From Chryseobacterium fluminis (GTDB taxonomy: Bacteria; Bacteroidota; Bacteroidia; Flavobacteriales; Weeksellaceae), in contig NZ_CP111121.1 in the NCBI RefSeq assembly GCF_026314945.1, positions 62,001 to 126,000 on the forward strand: a stretch of 64,000 nt of DNA, in the 5' to 3' direction. Numbering within the stretch: position 1 is the first letter of the stretch; each line of letters opens with the position of its first letter. The notes beneath the pieces were generated by a model that saw nothing but the letters and a program-made list of their open reading frames with translations, was not told the DNA's origin and ran no database searches. Positions 8,393-18,362 of the stretch are shown piece by piece. The position numbers and the translations under genes are program-made.

Positions 8393-9496
8393 ATGAAAAT
8401 TTTCTTTCTGCGCTGTATCCTGATATGCGTTCTCATCTACTCAGTTCAAAGTAAAGCGTGCTCGGCATTTTTGCTGACCGGTAAAAATTATAACGTCGTT
8501 GGCTTCAATGAAAATTGGAAAACAATGCCGGGAATGATCGTAATCAACAGGCGTGATATTCCAAAAAGGAACATCAGCTGGCAGAATTTAACAACTGATC
8601 AGTTACAGGCTGAGAAAAGATGGACTTCAAAATTCGGCTCCGTTACGTTCAATCTATTGGGATATGATCTTCCCTGTTATGGAGTCAATGAAAAAGGTCT
8701 TTTTTTAGTTGAATTATATCTGGAAGAAACCAGTAAAGTATATAATCCAAAACAGCCTGATATGTTCTGGGCACAATGGATCCAATATCAGTTGGATAAC
8801 TACAAAACTGTAGAAGAGGTGGTGGATCATCTGAATGATGGGCCAAACATTAACTGGTGGCCCAATGCGGCCGGCAGTCATTTTTTCCTGACCGATGCAA
8901 GTGGAAATTCTGCAACAATTGCCCTATTGAACGGTCAGTATAAAGTACTTACAAATAAAGAAATGCCAATGCCTTTGCTTTGCAACAATCAGTATCATAA
9001 GGATCTGGCAGCTGCTAAAAAATTTGATTTTCTTGGTGGAAATGAGAAATTTGATTTTGAACAGAACCAAAATTGGGAAGATCGCTACAACCGTGCGTAC
9101 TACATGCTGAAAAATTACACGTACGATAAAAAGCCTGTCGACTATGCGTGGAATATTTTGAATTCCATACATCCCGGCGAATGGCAGACGGTCATTGATA
9201 CTAAGAAAATGAACCTGTATTTCAGGTCTGATCTGAAGAAAGAGGTAAAGACCATAGATATCAGAAATTTGGATTTTTCCAAAAATGCTGTTATACAATA
9301 CCTGGATATCCATACTGATAAGACTGGAATTGTTAACGACTATTTTCAAAATCTTACGACTGAGAAAAATAATCAATATGTTGAGAAAGGATTCCCGATA
9401 GGCTATGACAATAAGGAATTCGGCGAATCAGACATTTTTGAAAAACTGAAAAAGAATATTGCTAAGTTTTTTGAAAATATTCTGCCGGCATCTTAA
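8393..9496 (+). CDS. secreted linear amide C-N hydrolase (choloylglycine hydrolase/penicillin V acylase family)
   Basis: 367 residues. A signal peptide of about 22 residues ends in S-K-A and exposes Cys23 in ACSAFLLTG. In this Ntn-hydrolase family the free N-terminal Cys is both nucleophile and base. Other family landmarks follow: VVGFNENW (Arg replaced by Asn at the usual DW/R position), YGVNEKGLFLVELYLEE, an NWWPNAAGSHFFLTDASGN block, and LLCNNQYH near 205 in place of the usual LTNHP-like stretch. It would act outside the inner membrane on N-acylated amino compounds: bile-salt conjugates, N-acyl homoserine lactones or penicillin V are family substrates, and which one applies cannot be told here. 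The next gene starts 25 bases downstream on the same strand. Confidence 0.85.
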   Translation: MKIFFLRCILICVLIYSVQSKACSAFLLTGKNYNVVGFNENWKTMPGMIVINRRDIPKRNISWQNLTTDQLQAEKRWTSKFGSVTFNLLGYDLPCYGVNEKGLFLVELYLEETSKVYNPKQPDMFWAQWIQYQLDNYKTVEEVVDHLNDGPNINWWPNAAGSHFFLTDASGNSATIALLNGQYKVLTNKEMPMPLLCNNQYHKDLAAAKKFDFLGGNEKFDFEQNQNWEDRYNRAYYMLKNYTYDKKPVDYAWNILNSIHPGEWQTVIDTKKMNLYFRSDLKKEVKTIDIRNLDFSKNAVIQYLDIHTDKTGIVNDYFQNLTTEKNNQYVEKGFPIGYDNKEFGESDIFEKLKKNIAKFFENILPAS

Positions 9497-9520
9497 GGCT
9501 GTACACTATACTTTAGGATT

Positions 9521-10180
9521 ATGAAAATGACATTGCTATTACAAACTAAATGGGTATCATTAGCGCTACTTACCATATCTTTTTTACTGATCTACAATCC
9601 ACTGACCAAATTTCCGTATACTTTCTGTGTCATTATAATTTTTATCTTAATCAGCACTTTTTTGCAGAATGGAAATCTGAAACCACTTAATTTCAAGAAT
9701 CTCAAATCAGGTGACATTAAGAACATTGTAGTTTCATATTTGGTCTTAGAATTGAGTGTGGATTTTATGATCCAGCCGCTGGTCAATTGGCTTTGTAATG
9801 AGCCAGCGGATTATTCTACTTTTGAACACATCAGAGGTGACACGGCACAGTATCTCAAGTGGCTTTACAGAATGTGGATCAGTGCTGCGGTAGGAGAGGA
9901 GTTGCTATTCAGGGCATTTGCTTTTGCTCAACTCAAAAATATCTTCGGTGATAGGAAAATTCTTATAGTCATTCTTTCTGCATTGATGTTTTGCCTGCCT
10001 CATTTGTATCAAGGTATGGCGGGATTGATCATGACATTCGTATTTGGGATCGCTTTTGGATTTTTATATATCAAATTTAAAAATATCTGGATCAATATCA
10101 TTATCCACGGATTGATCGATACCGTCTTTCTCACATTGAGTTACTTGGGATACATCGAGTTTTACCAGTTTATCTGGTAG
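9521..10180 (+). CDS. CPBP-family intramembrane glutamic endopeptidase
   Basis: 219 residues with about six membrane helices. The diagnostic motif EE126-127xxxR131 (GEELLFRAFAF) is followed by H161 in FCLPHLYQGMAG and H196 in IIIHGLIDT. These are the catalytic Glu pair, Arg and two His/Asn-type residues of the CPBP (Rce1/Abi) family, which cleaves peptide bonds inside membranes and is often linked to bacteriocin maturation or immunity. It sits 25 bases after the amide hydrolase gene, so co-expression is likely. Its position between a decayed bacteriocin locus and a toxin island may be coincidental. Confidence 0.85.
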   Translation: MKMTLLLQTKWVSLALLTISFLLIYNPLTKFPYTFCVIIIFILISTFLQNGNLKPLNFKNLKSGDIKNIVVSYLVLELSVDFMIQPLVNWLCNEPADYSTFEHIRGDTAQYLKWLYRMWISAAVGEELLFRAFAFAQLKNIFGDRKILIVILSALMFCLPHLYQGMAGLIMTFVFGIAFGFLYIKFKNIWINIIIHGLIDTVFLTLSYLGYIEFYQFIW

Positions 10181-10848
10181 CCCTATGTTTCTCATTATGT
10201 TCTTAAAAGTTTCTCTTTTTGAGTTGATAGTCTCCAGTCTGACAGATCCGGAATCTTAGTCTGGAACTCAATAAACGTTTTTATTATTCCGGGAGCTCCT
10301 AAAGCGCAGCGATAGAGAGATCCCGTTCTTTTCCGGTTTTTCAAGGACATTCAGGGCCGCCGAATTGTTGCTGGACACCACAAATGTCTCCTGGCTGACC
10401 GTACAACATAATTTCTCCTTGATCATTTTGATCAAGCATTCTTAATAAATTTCTTTTGTATATTCAATTTCGTTGAATAATTATAACCACTTTAACTTCC
10501 GCCATTGCTGGTGCCTGATGGTATTTCAAAATCCCTTAAGTTCTTTTACTCAAAAATTTTCGGATTCTTCCGGCCTCCTTACCAACATCTACATCATTAG
10601 CTGTTACAGAGATTTCTTCGCAAATGGGTGTTTATACGTAATTGTAAATCAGGTACTTTTACGCTATTTGATGTTTTTTTTTGTACATACCTTGTGGGGG
10701 TATAATTGCTTATGAAATTATTTTGTTTGCAACCCTATATACTGATCTGATTTACTAGATCGCAAGGAAAAATGTAAACTTTTTGTTTGAATTCTGTTTG
10801 TTTTAGGTCGTTCTGCATTTAAACGTGTTTTAATTGCAGTCAGTCAAA
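10181..10848. other. long gap with a minus-strand gene remnant and TcB promoter region
   Basis: On the minus strand, 10195-10352 stays open for about 50 codons and reads like real protein (RCALGAPGIIKTFIEFQ, then KIPDLSDWRLS). Just upstream, another frame gives MLDQNDQGEIMLYGQ. Together they look like a decayed gene of unknown family. The plus strand contains a possible 80-codon frame at 10473-10715 without protein-like character. The last 150 bases are AT-rich with several TTTG runs of the kind used in Bacteroidota promoters, but I cannot fix a -33/-7 pair. Confidence 0.35.
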
Positions 10849-12360
10849 ATGATAGCTATGGAAAAAGTATCGATCTCTGGTGCTTCCCTGCCCGGTGGAG
10901 GAGGAGCAATAAAAGGAATAGGCGAAACATTTCAGCCCAATTCATTTTCAGGAACCGCCGCCTATACAATCCCGGTTCCCATAACGACTGGCCGTGGGTT
11001 AGCGCCGTCCCTTTCGTTGGCTTACAATTCCGGATCGGGTAACAGTATCTTTGGCGTAGGCTGGGATGTCGAAATCCCCGAATTTACAATTCGAACCGAA
11101 AAAGGAATCCCCAAATATGACGGAACCGATATTTTTCTCTTTTCCGGAAAAGAACTGGTACCTAAAGAAAATGCGACCCGCACCGAAATTGATCAACAAG
11201 GTGATATATGGAGTATTCGTATTTATTTTCCACGTGTGGAAGATGATTATTCCCGTATCGAATATCATAAAAACCAAACCACCGATGAGAGCTTCTGGCG
11301 TACATTCGCAACCAATAATACGGTATCGGAATACGGATCGGTTCCCGAAGCGCGTGTTGCCGATCCCGATAATGCGGCCCGGATCTTTAGCTGGCAAATC
11401 GTTTCGATAACCGATCCCAAAGGAAATAAAGTTCAGTTTCGGTACCAACGGGAAAACGATCAGGAAACAGGAGTATTAAACCGAGGCGCCTTTACACGAA
11501 ATTATATTGACCGTATTTTTTACGGCAATTATTACAATACTTCTAAAGAAGAAAAATTTGCCTTCGAAGTTATTTTTGACTACGGATCGCATGAACTGGA
11601 TAATTTAACAACAACTGCGGCCGACCCCTATGCTGAGGTACGTCCGTCGGCATGCCGACCGGATCCGTTTTCTTCGTTTAGGAGTGGCTTCGAACTGCGC
11701 ACTTATCGCAGGTGCCAAAATATACTGCTGTTTCATCATTTTGAAAACGAAAACAACGGAAATCCCTTTCTGGTAAGCCGTTTGCAACTTGCCTATTATG
11801 ATACAACAGATTATAGTAAGGTACCGGATCAGACCGCAGTGATCTCCTGCCTGAAAAAGGTAACCATTACAGGATGTAGAATTCAAAGTGACGGCAGTTA
11901 CGAGTTATTAGCAAAACCGGATCTGGAGCTTACTTTTTCGGTATTTGATGTGGCACCAACTGCAACGTTTAGTACGTTAACTGTTGCAGATGATGGGACT
12001 ATTCCCGGAAACCTCGATGCAGGCGATTTCCTTCCGGTTGATTTAAACGGCGCCGGCTTACCCGGCATTTTATATACCCGCGATAGCGGATCGTTGTATT
12101 ATAATCCGAAAGGAAGCGGCCATTATTCCGAACCGGAAACCGTACCTGATTTTGCCGTGGGCGATTCGGGTGTCATTACCGATTTACAGGGTAATGGAAT
12201 TAAAGACCTGATGGTAAGCAGTCCACCCGGATATTATTCCAATACCGGACAAGGCTGGGAACCGTTCCAACCGTTTGAACAATATCCAAGTGCATTGGCC
12301 GTAACGGAATCGGTGGATTTGAGCGGGAATGGTAAATCGGATTTTCTGGTGATTATCTGA
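10849..12360 (+). CDS. Tc toxin subunit B, N-terminal part (SpvB domain and first half of beta-propeller)
   Basis: Begins with the SpvB/TcdB signature: SLPGGGGAIKGIGETF, FSGTAAYTIPVPITTGRG, PSLSLAYNSGSGNSIFGVGW. It then has a YD/VCBS-like beta-propeller with D-x-N/S/Q-G-x-G units (DLNGAGLPGILY, DLQGNGIKDLMV, DLSGNGKSDFLVI). TcB forms, with TcC, a closed cocoon that holds the toxin, and the propeller is the gate that docks on TcA. Starts at 10849 or 10858 (ATG) are preferred over the TTG at 10834. The frame ends in TGA at 12358-12360 in the middle of the propeller, while the -1 frame continues without a gap in homology (SGDYLTVYPGLGTFGYG). So this and the next entry are one gene with a frameshift. 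Confidence 0.88.
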   Translation: MIAMEKVSISGASLPGGGGAIKGIGETFQPNSFSGTAAYTIPVPITTGRGLAPSLSLAYNSGSGNSIFGVGWDVEIPEFTIRTEKGIPKYDGTDIFLFSGKELVPKENATRTEIDQQGDIWSIRIYFPRVEDDYSRIEYHKNQTTDESFWRTFATNNTVSEYGSVPEARVADPDNAARIFSWQIVSITDPKGNKVQFRYQRENDQETGVLNRGAFTRNYIDRIFYGNYYNTSKEEKFAFEVIFDYGSHELDNLTTTAADPYAEVRPSACRPDPFSSFRSGFELRTYRRCQNILLFHHFENENNGNPFLVSRLQLAYYDTTDYSKVPDQTAVISCLKKVTITGCRIQSDGSYELLAKPDLELTFSVFDVAPTATFSTLTVADDGTIPGNLDAGDFLPVDLNGAGLPGILYTRDSGSLYYNPKGSGHYSEPETVPDFAVGDSGVITDLQGNGIKDLMVSSPPGYYSNTGQGWEPFQPFEQYPSALAVTESVDLSGNGKSDFLVII

Positions 12361-15300
12361 CGGTTTATCCCGGATTGGGAACCTTTGGATATGGCAAACC
12401 GCAACAAGTACCGGCGCCGGAAGATTTCCCGTTACAAAGTCAGAATTCAGGAAAAACATCGGTCACTTTTGCCGATTTGTTTGGTGACGGATTACAGCAT
12501 CGGGTTGCCGTGGCAAACGGAACGGTTTATTGTTGGCCTAACTTAGGATACGGCCGGTTTGGGCAACGTATCGAATTAATAAATGCGCCATATTTTGAAG
12601 CCGGTTTTGATGCTTCCCGATTCTATTTTGCCGATCTGAATGGAACCGGTACTATGGATATTGTATATGCATTAGACAATACGGTTCAGCTATTTCTCAA
12701 TAAAAGTGGAAATAGTTTTTCGGACGCAATTACTATTACTTTACCGGAATCGTTCGATACATTGGATAGCCTTCATTTTGCCGATATACTGGGAACCGGA
12801 ACGAGTTGCCTGATTTTTTCGAAACTAACCGGTACGCCACGGCATTATTACCTGAATTTTTCGGGAGTCGATCCACTGGACATCGCTATGGTAACGCTAA
12901 AACCCTATTTGCTTACCGAAACCAATAACAATACCGGTAGCCGCACGGCTTTGCATTATTCCAGTTCGGTGCGCTTTTATCTGGAAGACGAACAAGCCGG
13001 AAAACCCTGGAAAACCCGTTTGTTTTTCCCGGTTCAGGTGATCGACCGCATTACGCAGACGGATGCTGTTTCGCAATCGTGCTACGTTCAGGAGTTTGCA
13101 TATCACGACGGATATTATGATCCTGTGGAAAGAAGTTTCCGCGGATTTGGTTTTGTAGAAACATGGGATACACAAACCTACGAAGCGTTTACCGCGACCA
13201 TCCAGAATCTGGAGTTCCCAGTAAACGAGGTCAATAAAGAATTGTTTGTCCCTCCGGTATACACCAAAAAATGGTTTAATACCGGAGTGTTTGAAAGTTA
13301 TGATGCATTACAGGAGCAATACCGGGCCGATTTCTTTAAGGGTGATGCTAATGCCTATGATTTTCCGGACCATGTGTTTGCTGCCGATATTTATACCGCC
13401 AATGGCAAAACGCTTCGGGAAGCTTTTGTAGCCTTAAACGGAAGCAGTATCCGGACGGAAGTTTACGGGTTAGATGATCAACCCGAATCGAGCGTGCCTT
13501 ATGCGGTAGAACAATCTAATTATGCCGTGGCTTTGATTCAGCCGGCATCCGATGAAGAACATGCAATTTTCCGCGTCGATCCACGGGAACATATTGCTTA
13601 TCATTACGAACGCAACGCAATCGATCCGCGGGTAGAACAACAATTTACACTCGAAGTAGATCCTCAAAGCGGTACAGTAAAACGCTCCTGTACCGTTTAT
13701 CTGCCGCGCCGTACATCATCAACCAAAGGCGTTTCGTTATATCCAGAACAACAACAGCTCTTGGCGACTTTTACAACGACCGATGTGATCAATACCGATG
13801 ACAGCGAAATGTATTGGGCGGGAATCGTAGGCCAGGAGAAGGCGTTTCAATTGTCGGGCTTTGCCCTGGAAAAGGGTAAAGGATACATGGATTTCGATTA
13901 CTGTAATCACCTCATAGAAGAGGCGCTGCAAAATATCATTCCTTATGGAGTATCACCCGGAGAAGCGGTTGCGGCCTTGCAGTTTTCCTGGACCCGCAAT
14001 TATTTCTGGAATGAAACACAAGATGATTTTTTACCATTACTCACCATCGCCTCGCGGGGATTACAGGCGTATACTGCCACAGCACAGTTTACCCAAAATT
14101 ATATCGATTCGGCCTATAAAGGGAAATTAACGAATGATGTTGTTACCAATGCCGGATTTGTTTTCGATAAAGAAACGGGCTACTGGTGGAATAACGGAAC
14201 GGTACAAACTTATTTCAAATCCGATACACCGGAGCTGTTTTTCCTGCCTAATGAAGTGATCAACCCTTTTGTTCCGGCCGATTCAGAATTGTCGGTTTGC
14301 GGGAAGATGGGCTATGATACACCGTATAACATTCAGGTGGTAGAATTAATAGAATACATCGATCCCGATAACGACATTAAAAACACACAACTACTTACAC
14401 TAGATTATCATACCTGTACACCCAAGCAGTTGGTGGATATTAATGGTAATGTGTCGCAGGTACTTTACGACCCGTTAGGACAGGTGCGTGTTTCATCTTT
14501 ATTCGGAATTAAAAATGGCGATTTGGAAGGGAGCATGCTCCTTTATCCGTACGGCGGTTTTCCGGCAGCATATCAAACACGAACAACAGCACCGGATGGA
14601 ACACCGATCACAATACAACCGGTTTTAGACCAACACGACTACTATATACAAGGCGCTTTGACGTATTTTTTCTACGACGAGTATAACTGGACCGATCGTA
14701 AACAACCGTTGGCCGCTGTATCTTTATCGGCAACCAATTTTATTCATAAAGGCGCCGGAAATTCCGAGTGCCGCATCCGGATTGAGTTTTCTGACGGTTT
14801 GGGCCGGATTATCGAACAAAAAGAATTAGTGGATCCGGGATTGGTTTATGTCGACAATAAACTGGCTGAGGTCGAAGAACGCTGGAATACGTCCGGCCAA
14901 ACCGTATACAATAACAAAGGACTGGTAGCACAACAATACCTGCCCTTTTTTAGTGCGACATCCGATTACGAAAATCAGCAGACATTGATTGATGAAGGGA
15001 ATATGCCGCCCCCTTCGGTAATGCATTACGACCCTCTCGGTCGGTTAATCCGTACCGACGATCCGAAAGGATTCTTTTCACAAATCACTTTTACCGCCTG
15101 GGAACAAAAAACCTACGATGCTAACGATACGGTACTGGATTCGGATTACTATAAAACGTTTACGGCTAATTATCCGGCCAATCCGACCCAGGAACAGCAG
15201 GACGAAAAAAATGCTTTAGATAAGGCGGCCAAATGTTATAATACACCCACAACCGAGGTTTTCGATAATACCGGAACGCAGTTTTTGCTTCAGACAAACA

Positions 15301-18300
15301 ATCTGGGGAAAGTTACTGCCGCTACATTCGACGCCATTGCCACCGGATCCGGCAGTACGAGTGCCGAAATTTTACAGGCTTTGGTTACTGCCGGTTATAT
15401 TACTGCCGAAGGATGGCTTACCGCGATTTTTACGCCGTATCAAGCCGGATTTGAATTGCAGTTGGATCCGAAATTTTATGGTATAGAAGAACAGATAACC
15501 CTAATCTTGTTGCAGGGCGTATTAACATCTTATTCGGAAACCGATATACAGGGCCGGGTACTGCTGCAAATAGATCCACGTTTGTATTACACGAATGTGA
15601 CTACGGGTACCGATTATATTAATCAGCGCAACACCTATCAGATGAATGAAACGAGTGCGCTGATCACCGAAAGTGCAGATGCCGGAACGGAGTTTCATTT
15701 TAACAATATGATGGGGTTGCTATGTTGGTCGTGGACACCGAGAATGTATAACCAACGCATTACTTACGATCGTTTACAACGCCAGAAAACGCTACGGGTT
15801 AAGCGATATGTTGATGGCGATCCCATTGTTCCGGTCGATCAATATCCTTTAGTAGAGGTGTGTACTTATGGCGAAGAAATTCAGGACGCCGCCTCGTTAA
15901 ACCTACGCGGAAAATTGTACGAACAAAAAGATTTATCGGGAATTGTGACGTTTAGCAGGTATGCACTTACCGGACAATCGATTTCGAAAAGCCGCCAGAT
16001 GACTGCCGTTTATAAAGATGCAGTCGATTGGAGCGATCCGGCAAATGTTCCGTTAGATCCAAACACTTTATCACTCGAACAAATCTATAATGCTGTAGGC
16101 GATTTACTCACCGAAACAACTGCCGACGGTACTGTAACACGGCGCAGTTATTCGAAGTCGGGCTTACTGGCAACGATCGATCTGAAATTACCGGACGGAA
16201 AGTCAAAACCGGTTATCCAACGAATTGAATATGACGCTTCAAACCAACGGAACCAGGTTGTTTTTGCCAACAATTCATCGACGGTTTGTACTTACGAAAC
16301 GACTACCCAGCGATTGATCACCCTTAAAAATACCCGATTGGTAACTTCAGGCGAGAATCCGCTGTTGCAAAATATAACCTATGTATACGATCCGGTGGGT
16401 AATATTACAAGATTACGGGATTTAAGCAGGGATACTATTTTTTATAACAATCAGAAGGTGGTACCGCTATCGGATTATACCTACGATATTTTATACCGTT
16501 TGTTGGCGGCAAACGGCTGTCAGCATCCCGGAATATTAGCCAACACCTATCAGAATAACGTGGTTAACAACGACTTTAAACAAAGTAAATTTTCGGTTGC
16601 ACCCTCTGATTATGACAAACTGGAAAACTATCGTGAAAGCTATACCTACGATAATTCCGGAAACCTGACTCAGTTAAAACATATTGCCAAATCGGCCTCC
16701 TGGACCCGCGATTTGCCGGTTGACGTGAATTCCAATCGTTTAACCGGTATTACGTACGACGACTCCGGGAATTTGCGTCAGGTTATGATCAATAAACCCG
16801 TGGCGCTGGATTATAATTGTTGCGAAAATCTGGTGCGCGCTGCTATTATTACCCGTCCGGAAGAAGAAGATGATGCCGATTATTATGTATATGACAGTGC
16901 AGAACAACGTACCCGAAAAGTAAGCGAAAGAATGGCAAACGGCGGTACTGTAAACATGATGGAAAGTACGGTATACTTTGGCAACTATGCCTTAAAACAA
17001 CAGCAAACGGTTACCAATAATACAACAACCATCACCCTGGAACGCGAAACCTTACGCATTATGGATGGCGAAACGTGTTTATTAATTATGCATTACTGGA
17101 AGCTCGACGACAATAAAAAGGAAAAACAAACAGGCGACCGCTCATTCCGCTGGCAGCTTTGTACCAAACTGGATTCCGTAGCGGTTGAAGTCGACGATCA
17201 GGCGCTGCTGATTAGTTATGAAGAATATTTCCCGTATGGCGGAACGTCTATTATCGCAGGCCCGAATCAGCAGGAGGTGAGTCTTAAAAATTACCGCTAT
17301 TCCGGAAAAGAACGGGATGATACTACCGGATTATATTACTACGGGCACCGCTACTACGTTCCATGGCTGATGCGCTGGAATAAACCCGATCCGGCCGGTG
17401 GCGTTGATGGTCTCAATTTATATGCTTTTTGTATCGGTAATCCGGTTAGTATGAAAGATGCCGACGGACTAAGTGCGAGTAGTAAGGGAACAGCCGGAAA
17501 AAAAACAAAGAGAAAAAGGGCTTCTGCAGTAAGCGACAGCTCGGGAAGCGATGGAGATGATGAATCGGATGGCGGAAAGTCGCCTAAAAAATCCAGGTTA
17601 CTGGATGTCACCAAAAAGATTCGTAAAGAAAAAAGTAAAAAGCTGAAAGAACAAATAACTTCCAGGCATGGTAGCAAAATGAAATTAGCCAAACGAGTCC
17701 ATCAGTCTAAGTTATATACCGGAGTAACCGAGGAGATTGTCGCTCCTAATAAAGGGATGAGTCCCGAACGGTTACTGGTTCGCCATTTATCGACGGCTCT
17801 TTTGGCTCAGAACGAGGATTTTACCGAAGTGCAGGCCGCAATCAATCATACTGAAAAAACGATTTATGTGGCCAGTAACAAAAAGCAAAGTGAACTCGAT
17901 AAATTATTGTCAGGCACCCTTAAAAATTTTACCGTTCCGGATAAAACGAAATATTCAGGGCGTGTAGCCCGACATCTGGGTAAACTGGAAACCGAGATCA
18001 ACGGAGCGTATCAGGATTATAAACTGGAATTTGTTAAGGGACACGAAGAACAACATGCCGAAACCAAAATTGTGGAAGCCGGAAAACAATTCAATTATAT
18101 CGGCGGTACACGTCGACCTTGTTTGGCTTGTAGCTTGTTTTTCCAGATTCATGGTATTGCTGCCACATCCTATGGTCAGCATCCGGGTGCCTATTGGGAT
18201 TCTGTAGCGGCACTTCTTTCGTTAAGCCCTTATCAGGAACACCTGAGTATGACGACCTATGCAGGAATATATTATAAAAATTTAGGGGTGTCTGCCCGTC

Positions 18301-18332
18301 ATGTACACGATTACGATACCGATAGTGAATAA
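12336..18332 (+). CDS. Tc toxin subunit B (rest) fused to TcC with RHS core and C-terminal deaminase toxin
   Basis: The frame is open from 12336; the first possible start is TTG at 12375. It continues the propeller (DLFGDGLQHRVAV, DLNGTGTMDIVYA, DILGTGTSCLIFS), then TcB middle domains and an array of RHS/YD repeats (YVYDPVGNITRLRDL, SYTYDNSGNLTQLKH). The RHS core ends with RYSGKERDDTTGLYYYGHRY and DPAGGVDGLNLYAF, the self-cleaving aspartyl-protease region that releases the toxin after DADGL (about base 17471). Residues beyond that are the variable toxin. TcB and TcC as one polypeptide is a known arrangement. The gene needs frame restoration near 12340-12360 to be made in full; without it, TcB would lack half its propeller. 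TcA starts 30 bases downstream. Confidence 0.88.
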   Translation: MGFSGDYLTVYPGLGTFGYGKPQQVPAPEDFPLQSQNSGKTSVTFADLFGDGLQHRVAVANGTVYCWPNLGYGRFGQRIELINAPYFEAGFDASRFYFADLNGTGTMDIVYALDNTVQLFLNKSGNSFSDAITITLPESFDTLDSLHFADILGTGTSCLIFSKLTGTPRHYYLNFSGVDPLDIAMVTLKPYLLTETNNNTGSRTALHYSSSVRFYLEDEQAGKPWKTRLFFPVQVIDRITQTDAVSQSCYVQEFAYHDGYYDPVERSFRGFGFVETWDTQTYEAFTATIQNLEFPVNEVNKELFVPPVYTKKWFNTGVFESYDALQEQYRADFFKGDANAYDFPDHVFAADIYTANGKTLREAFVALNGSSIRTEVYGLDDQPESSVPYAVEQSNYAVALIQPASDEEHAIFRVDPREHIAYHYERNAIDPRVEQQFTLEVDPQSGTVKRSCTVYLPRRTSSTKGVSLYPEQQQLLATFTTTDVINTDDSEMYWAGIVGQEKAFQLSGFALEKGKGYMDFDYCNHLIEEALQNIIPYGVSPGEAVAALQFSWTRNYFWNETQDDFLPLLTIASRGLQAYTATAQFTQNYIDSAYKGKLTNDVVTNAGFVFDKETGYWWNNGTVQTYFKSDTPELFFLPNEVINPFVPADSELSVCGKMGYDTPYNIQVVELIEYIDPDNDIKNTQLLTLDYHTCTPKQLVDINGNVSQVLYDPLGQVRVSSLFGIKNGDLEGSMLLYPYGGFPAAYQTRTTAPDGTPITIQPVLDQHDYYIQGALTYFFYDEYNWTDRKQPLAAVSLSATNFIHKGAGNSECRIRIEFSDGLGRIIEQKELVDPGLVYVDNKLAEVEERWNTSGQTVYNNKGLVAQQYLPFFSATSDYENQQTLIDEGNMPPPSVMHYDPLGRLIRTDDPKGFFSQITFTAWEQKTYDANDTVLDSDYYKTFTANYPANPTQEQQDEKNALDKAAKCYNTPTTEVFDNTGTQFLLQTNNLGKVTAATFDAIATGSGSTSAEILQALVTAGYITAEGWLTAIFTPYQAGFELQLDPKFYGIEEQITLILLQGVLTSYSETDIQGRVLLQIDPRLYYTNVTTGTDYINQRNTYQMNETSALITESADAGTEFHFNNMMGLLCWSWTPRMYNQRITYDRLQRQKTLRVKRYVDGDPIVPVDQYPLVEVCTYGEEIQDAASLNLRGKLYEQKDLSGIVTFSRYALTGQSISKSRQMTAVYKDAVDWSDPANVPLDPNTLSLEQIYNAVGDLLTETTADGTVTRRSYSKSGLLATIDLKLPDGKSKPVIQRIEYDASNQRNQVVFANNSSTVCTYETTTQRLITLKNTRLVTSGENPLLQNITYVYDPVGNITRLRDLSRDTIFYNNQKVVPLSDYTYDILYRLLAANGCQHPGILANTYQNNVVNNDFKQSKFSVAPSDYDKLENYRESYTYDNSGNLTQLKHIAKSASWTRDLPVDVNSNRLTGITYDDSGNLRQVMINKPVALDYNCCENLVRAAIITRPEEEDDADYYVYDSAEQRTRKVSERMANGGTVNMMESTVYFGNYALKQQQTVTNNTTTITLERETLRIMDGETCLLIMHYWKLDDNKKEKQTGDRSFRWQLCTKLDSVAVEVDDQALLISYEEYFPYGGTSIIAGPNQQEVSLKNYRYSGKERDDTTGLYYYGHRYYVPWLMRWNKPDPAGGVDGLNLYAFCIGNPVSMKDADGLSASSKGTAGKKTKRKRASAVSDSSGSDGDDESDGGKSPKKSRLLDVTKKIRKEKSKKLKEQITSRHGSKMKLAKRVHQSKLYTGVTEEIVAPNKGMSPERLLVRHLSTALLAQNEDFTEVQAAINHTEKTIYVASNKKQSELDKLLSGTLKNFTVPDKTKYSGRVARHLGKLETEINGAYQDYKLEFVKGHEEQHAETKIVEAGKQFNYIGGTRRPCLACSLFFQIHGIAATSYGQHPGAYWDSVAALLSLSPYQEHLSMTTYAGIYYKNLGVSARHVHDYDTDSE
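17472..18332 (+). other. TcC variable C-terminal toxin domain, zinc-dependent deaminase fold
   Basis: 286 residues after the RHS cleavage boundary. A basic patch KKTKRKR (17499-17519) and an acidic Ser-rich linker lead to a globular domain. There, HAE (His codon at 18054, Glu at 18060) and PCLAC (Cys codons at 18120 and 18129) match the H[AC]E...PCxxC zinc site of the cytidine-deaminase superfamily. The surrounding NYIGGTRRPCLAC resembles the OTT_1508-like toxin deaminases. It would deaminate a nucleobase in nucleic acid or nucleotides of the target cell. No immunity gene is adjacent, as expected for a Tc payload aimed at eukaryotes. Fold assignment is from the motif; the substrate is unknown. 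Confidence 0.75.
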
Positions 18333-18362
18333 TGATATTTAAAAAAAGTAAATCTATTAATC

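Noticed and set aside
10473..10715. Plus-strand 80-codon frame before TcB
   Set aside because: Composition is not protein-like and there is no recognisable motif; left as part of the gap.
12336..12360. Programmed -1 ribosomal frameshift in the TcB gene
   Set aside because: No classical X-XXY-YYZ slippery heptamer or downstream pseudoknot is evident at the overlap; loss of a 10-bp repeat explains it better.
17354..17692. Antisense frame within the TcC toxin region
   Set aside because: Shadow of the Lys/Ser-rich linker in the opposite frame; no independent support.
18333..18362. Immunity gene for the deaminase toxin
   Set aside because: Only 30 bases separate the toxin end from TcA, and no small gene of that kind follows. 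Tc payloads are normally without immunity partners.
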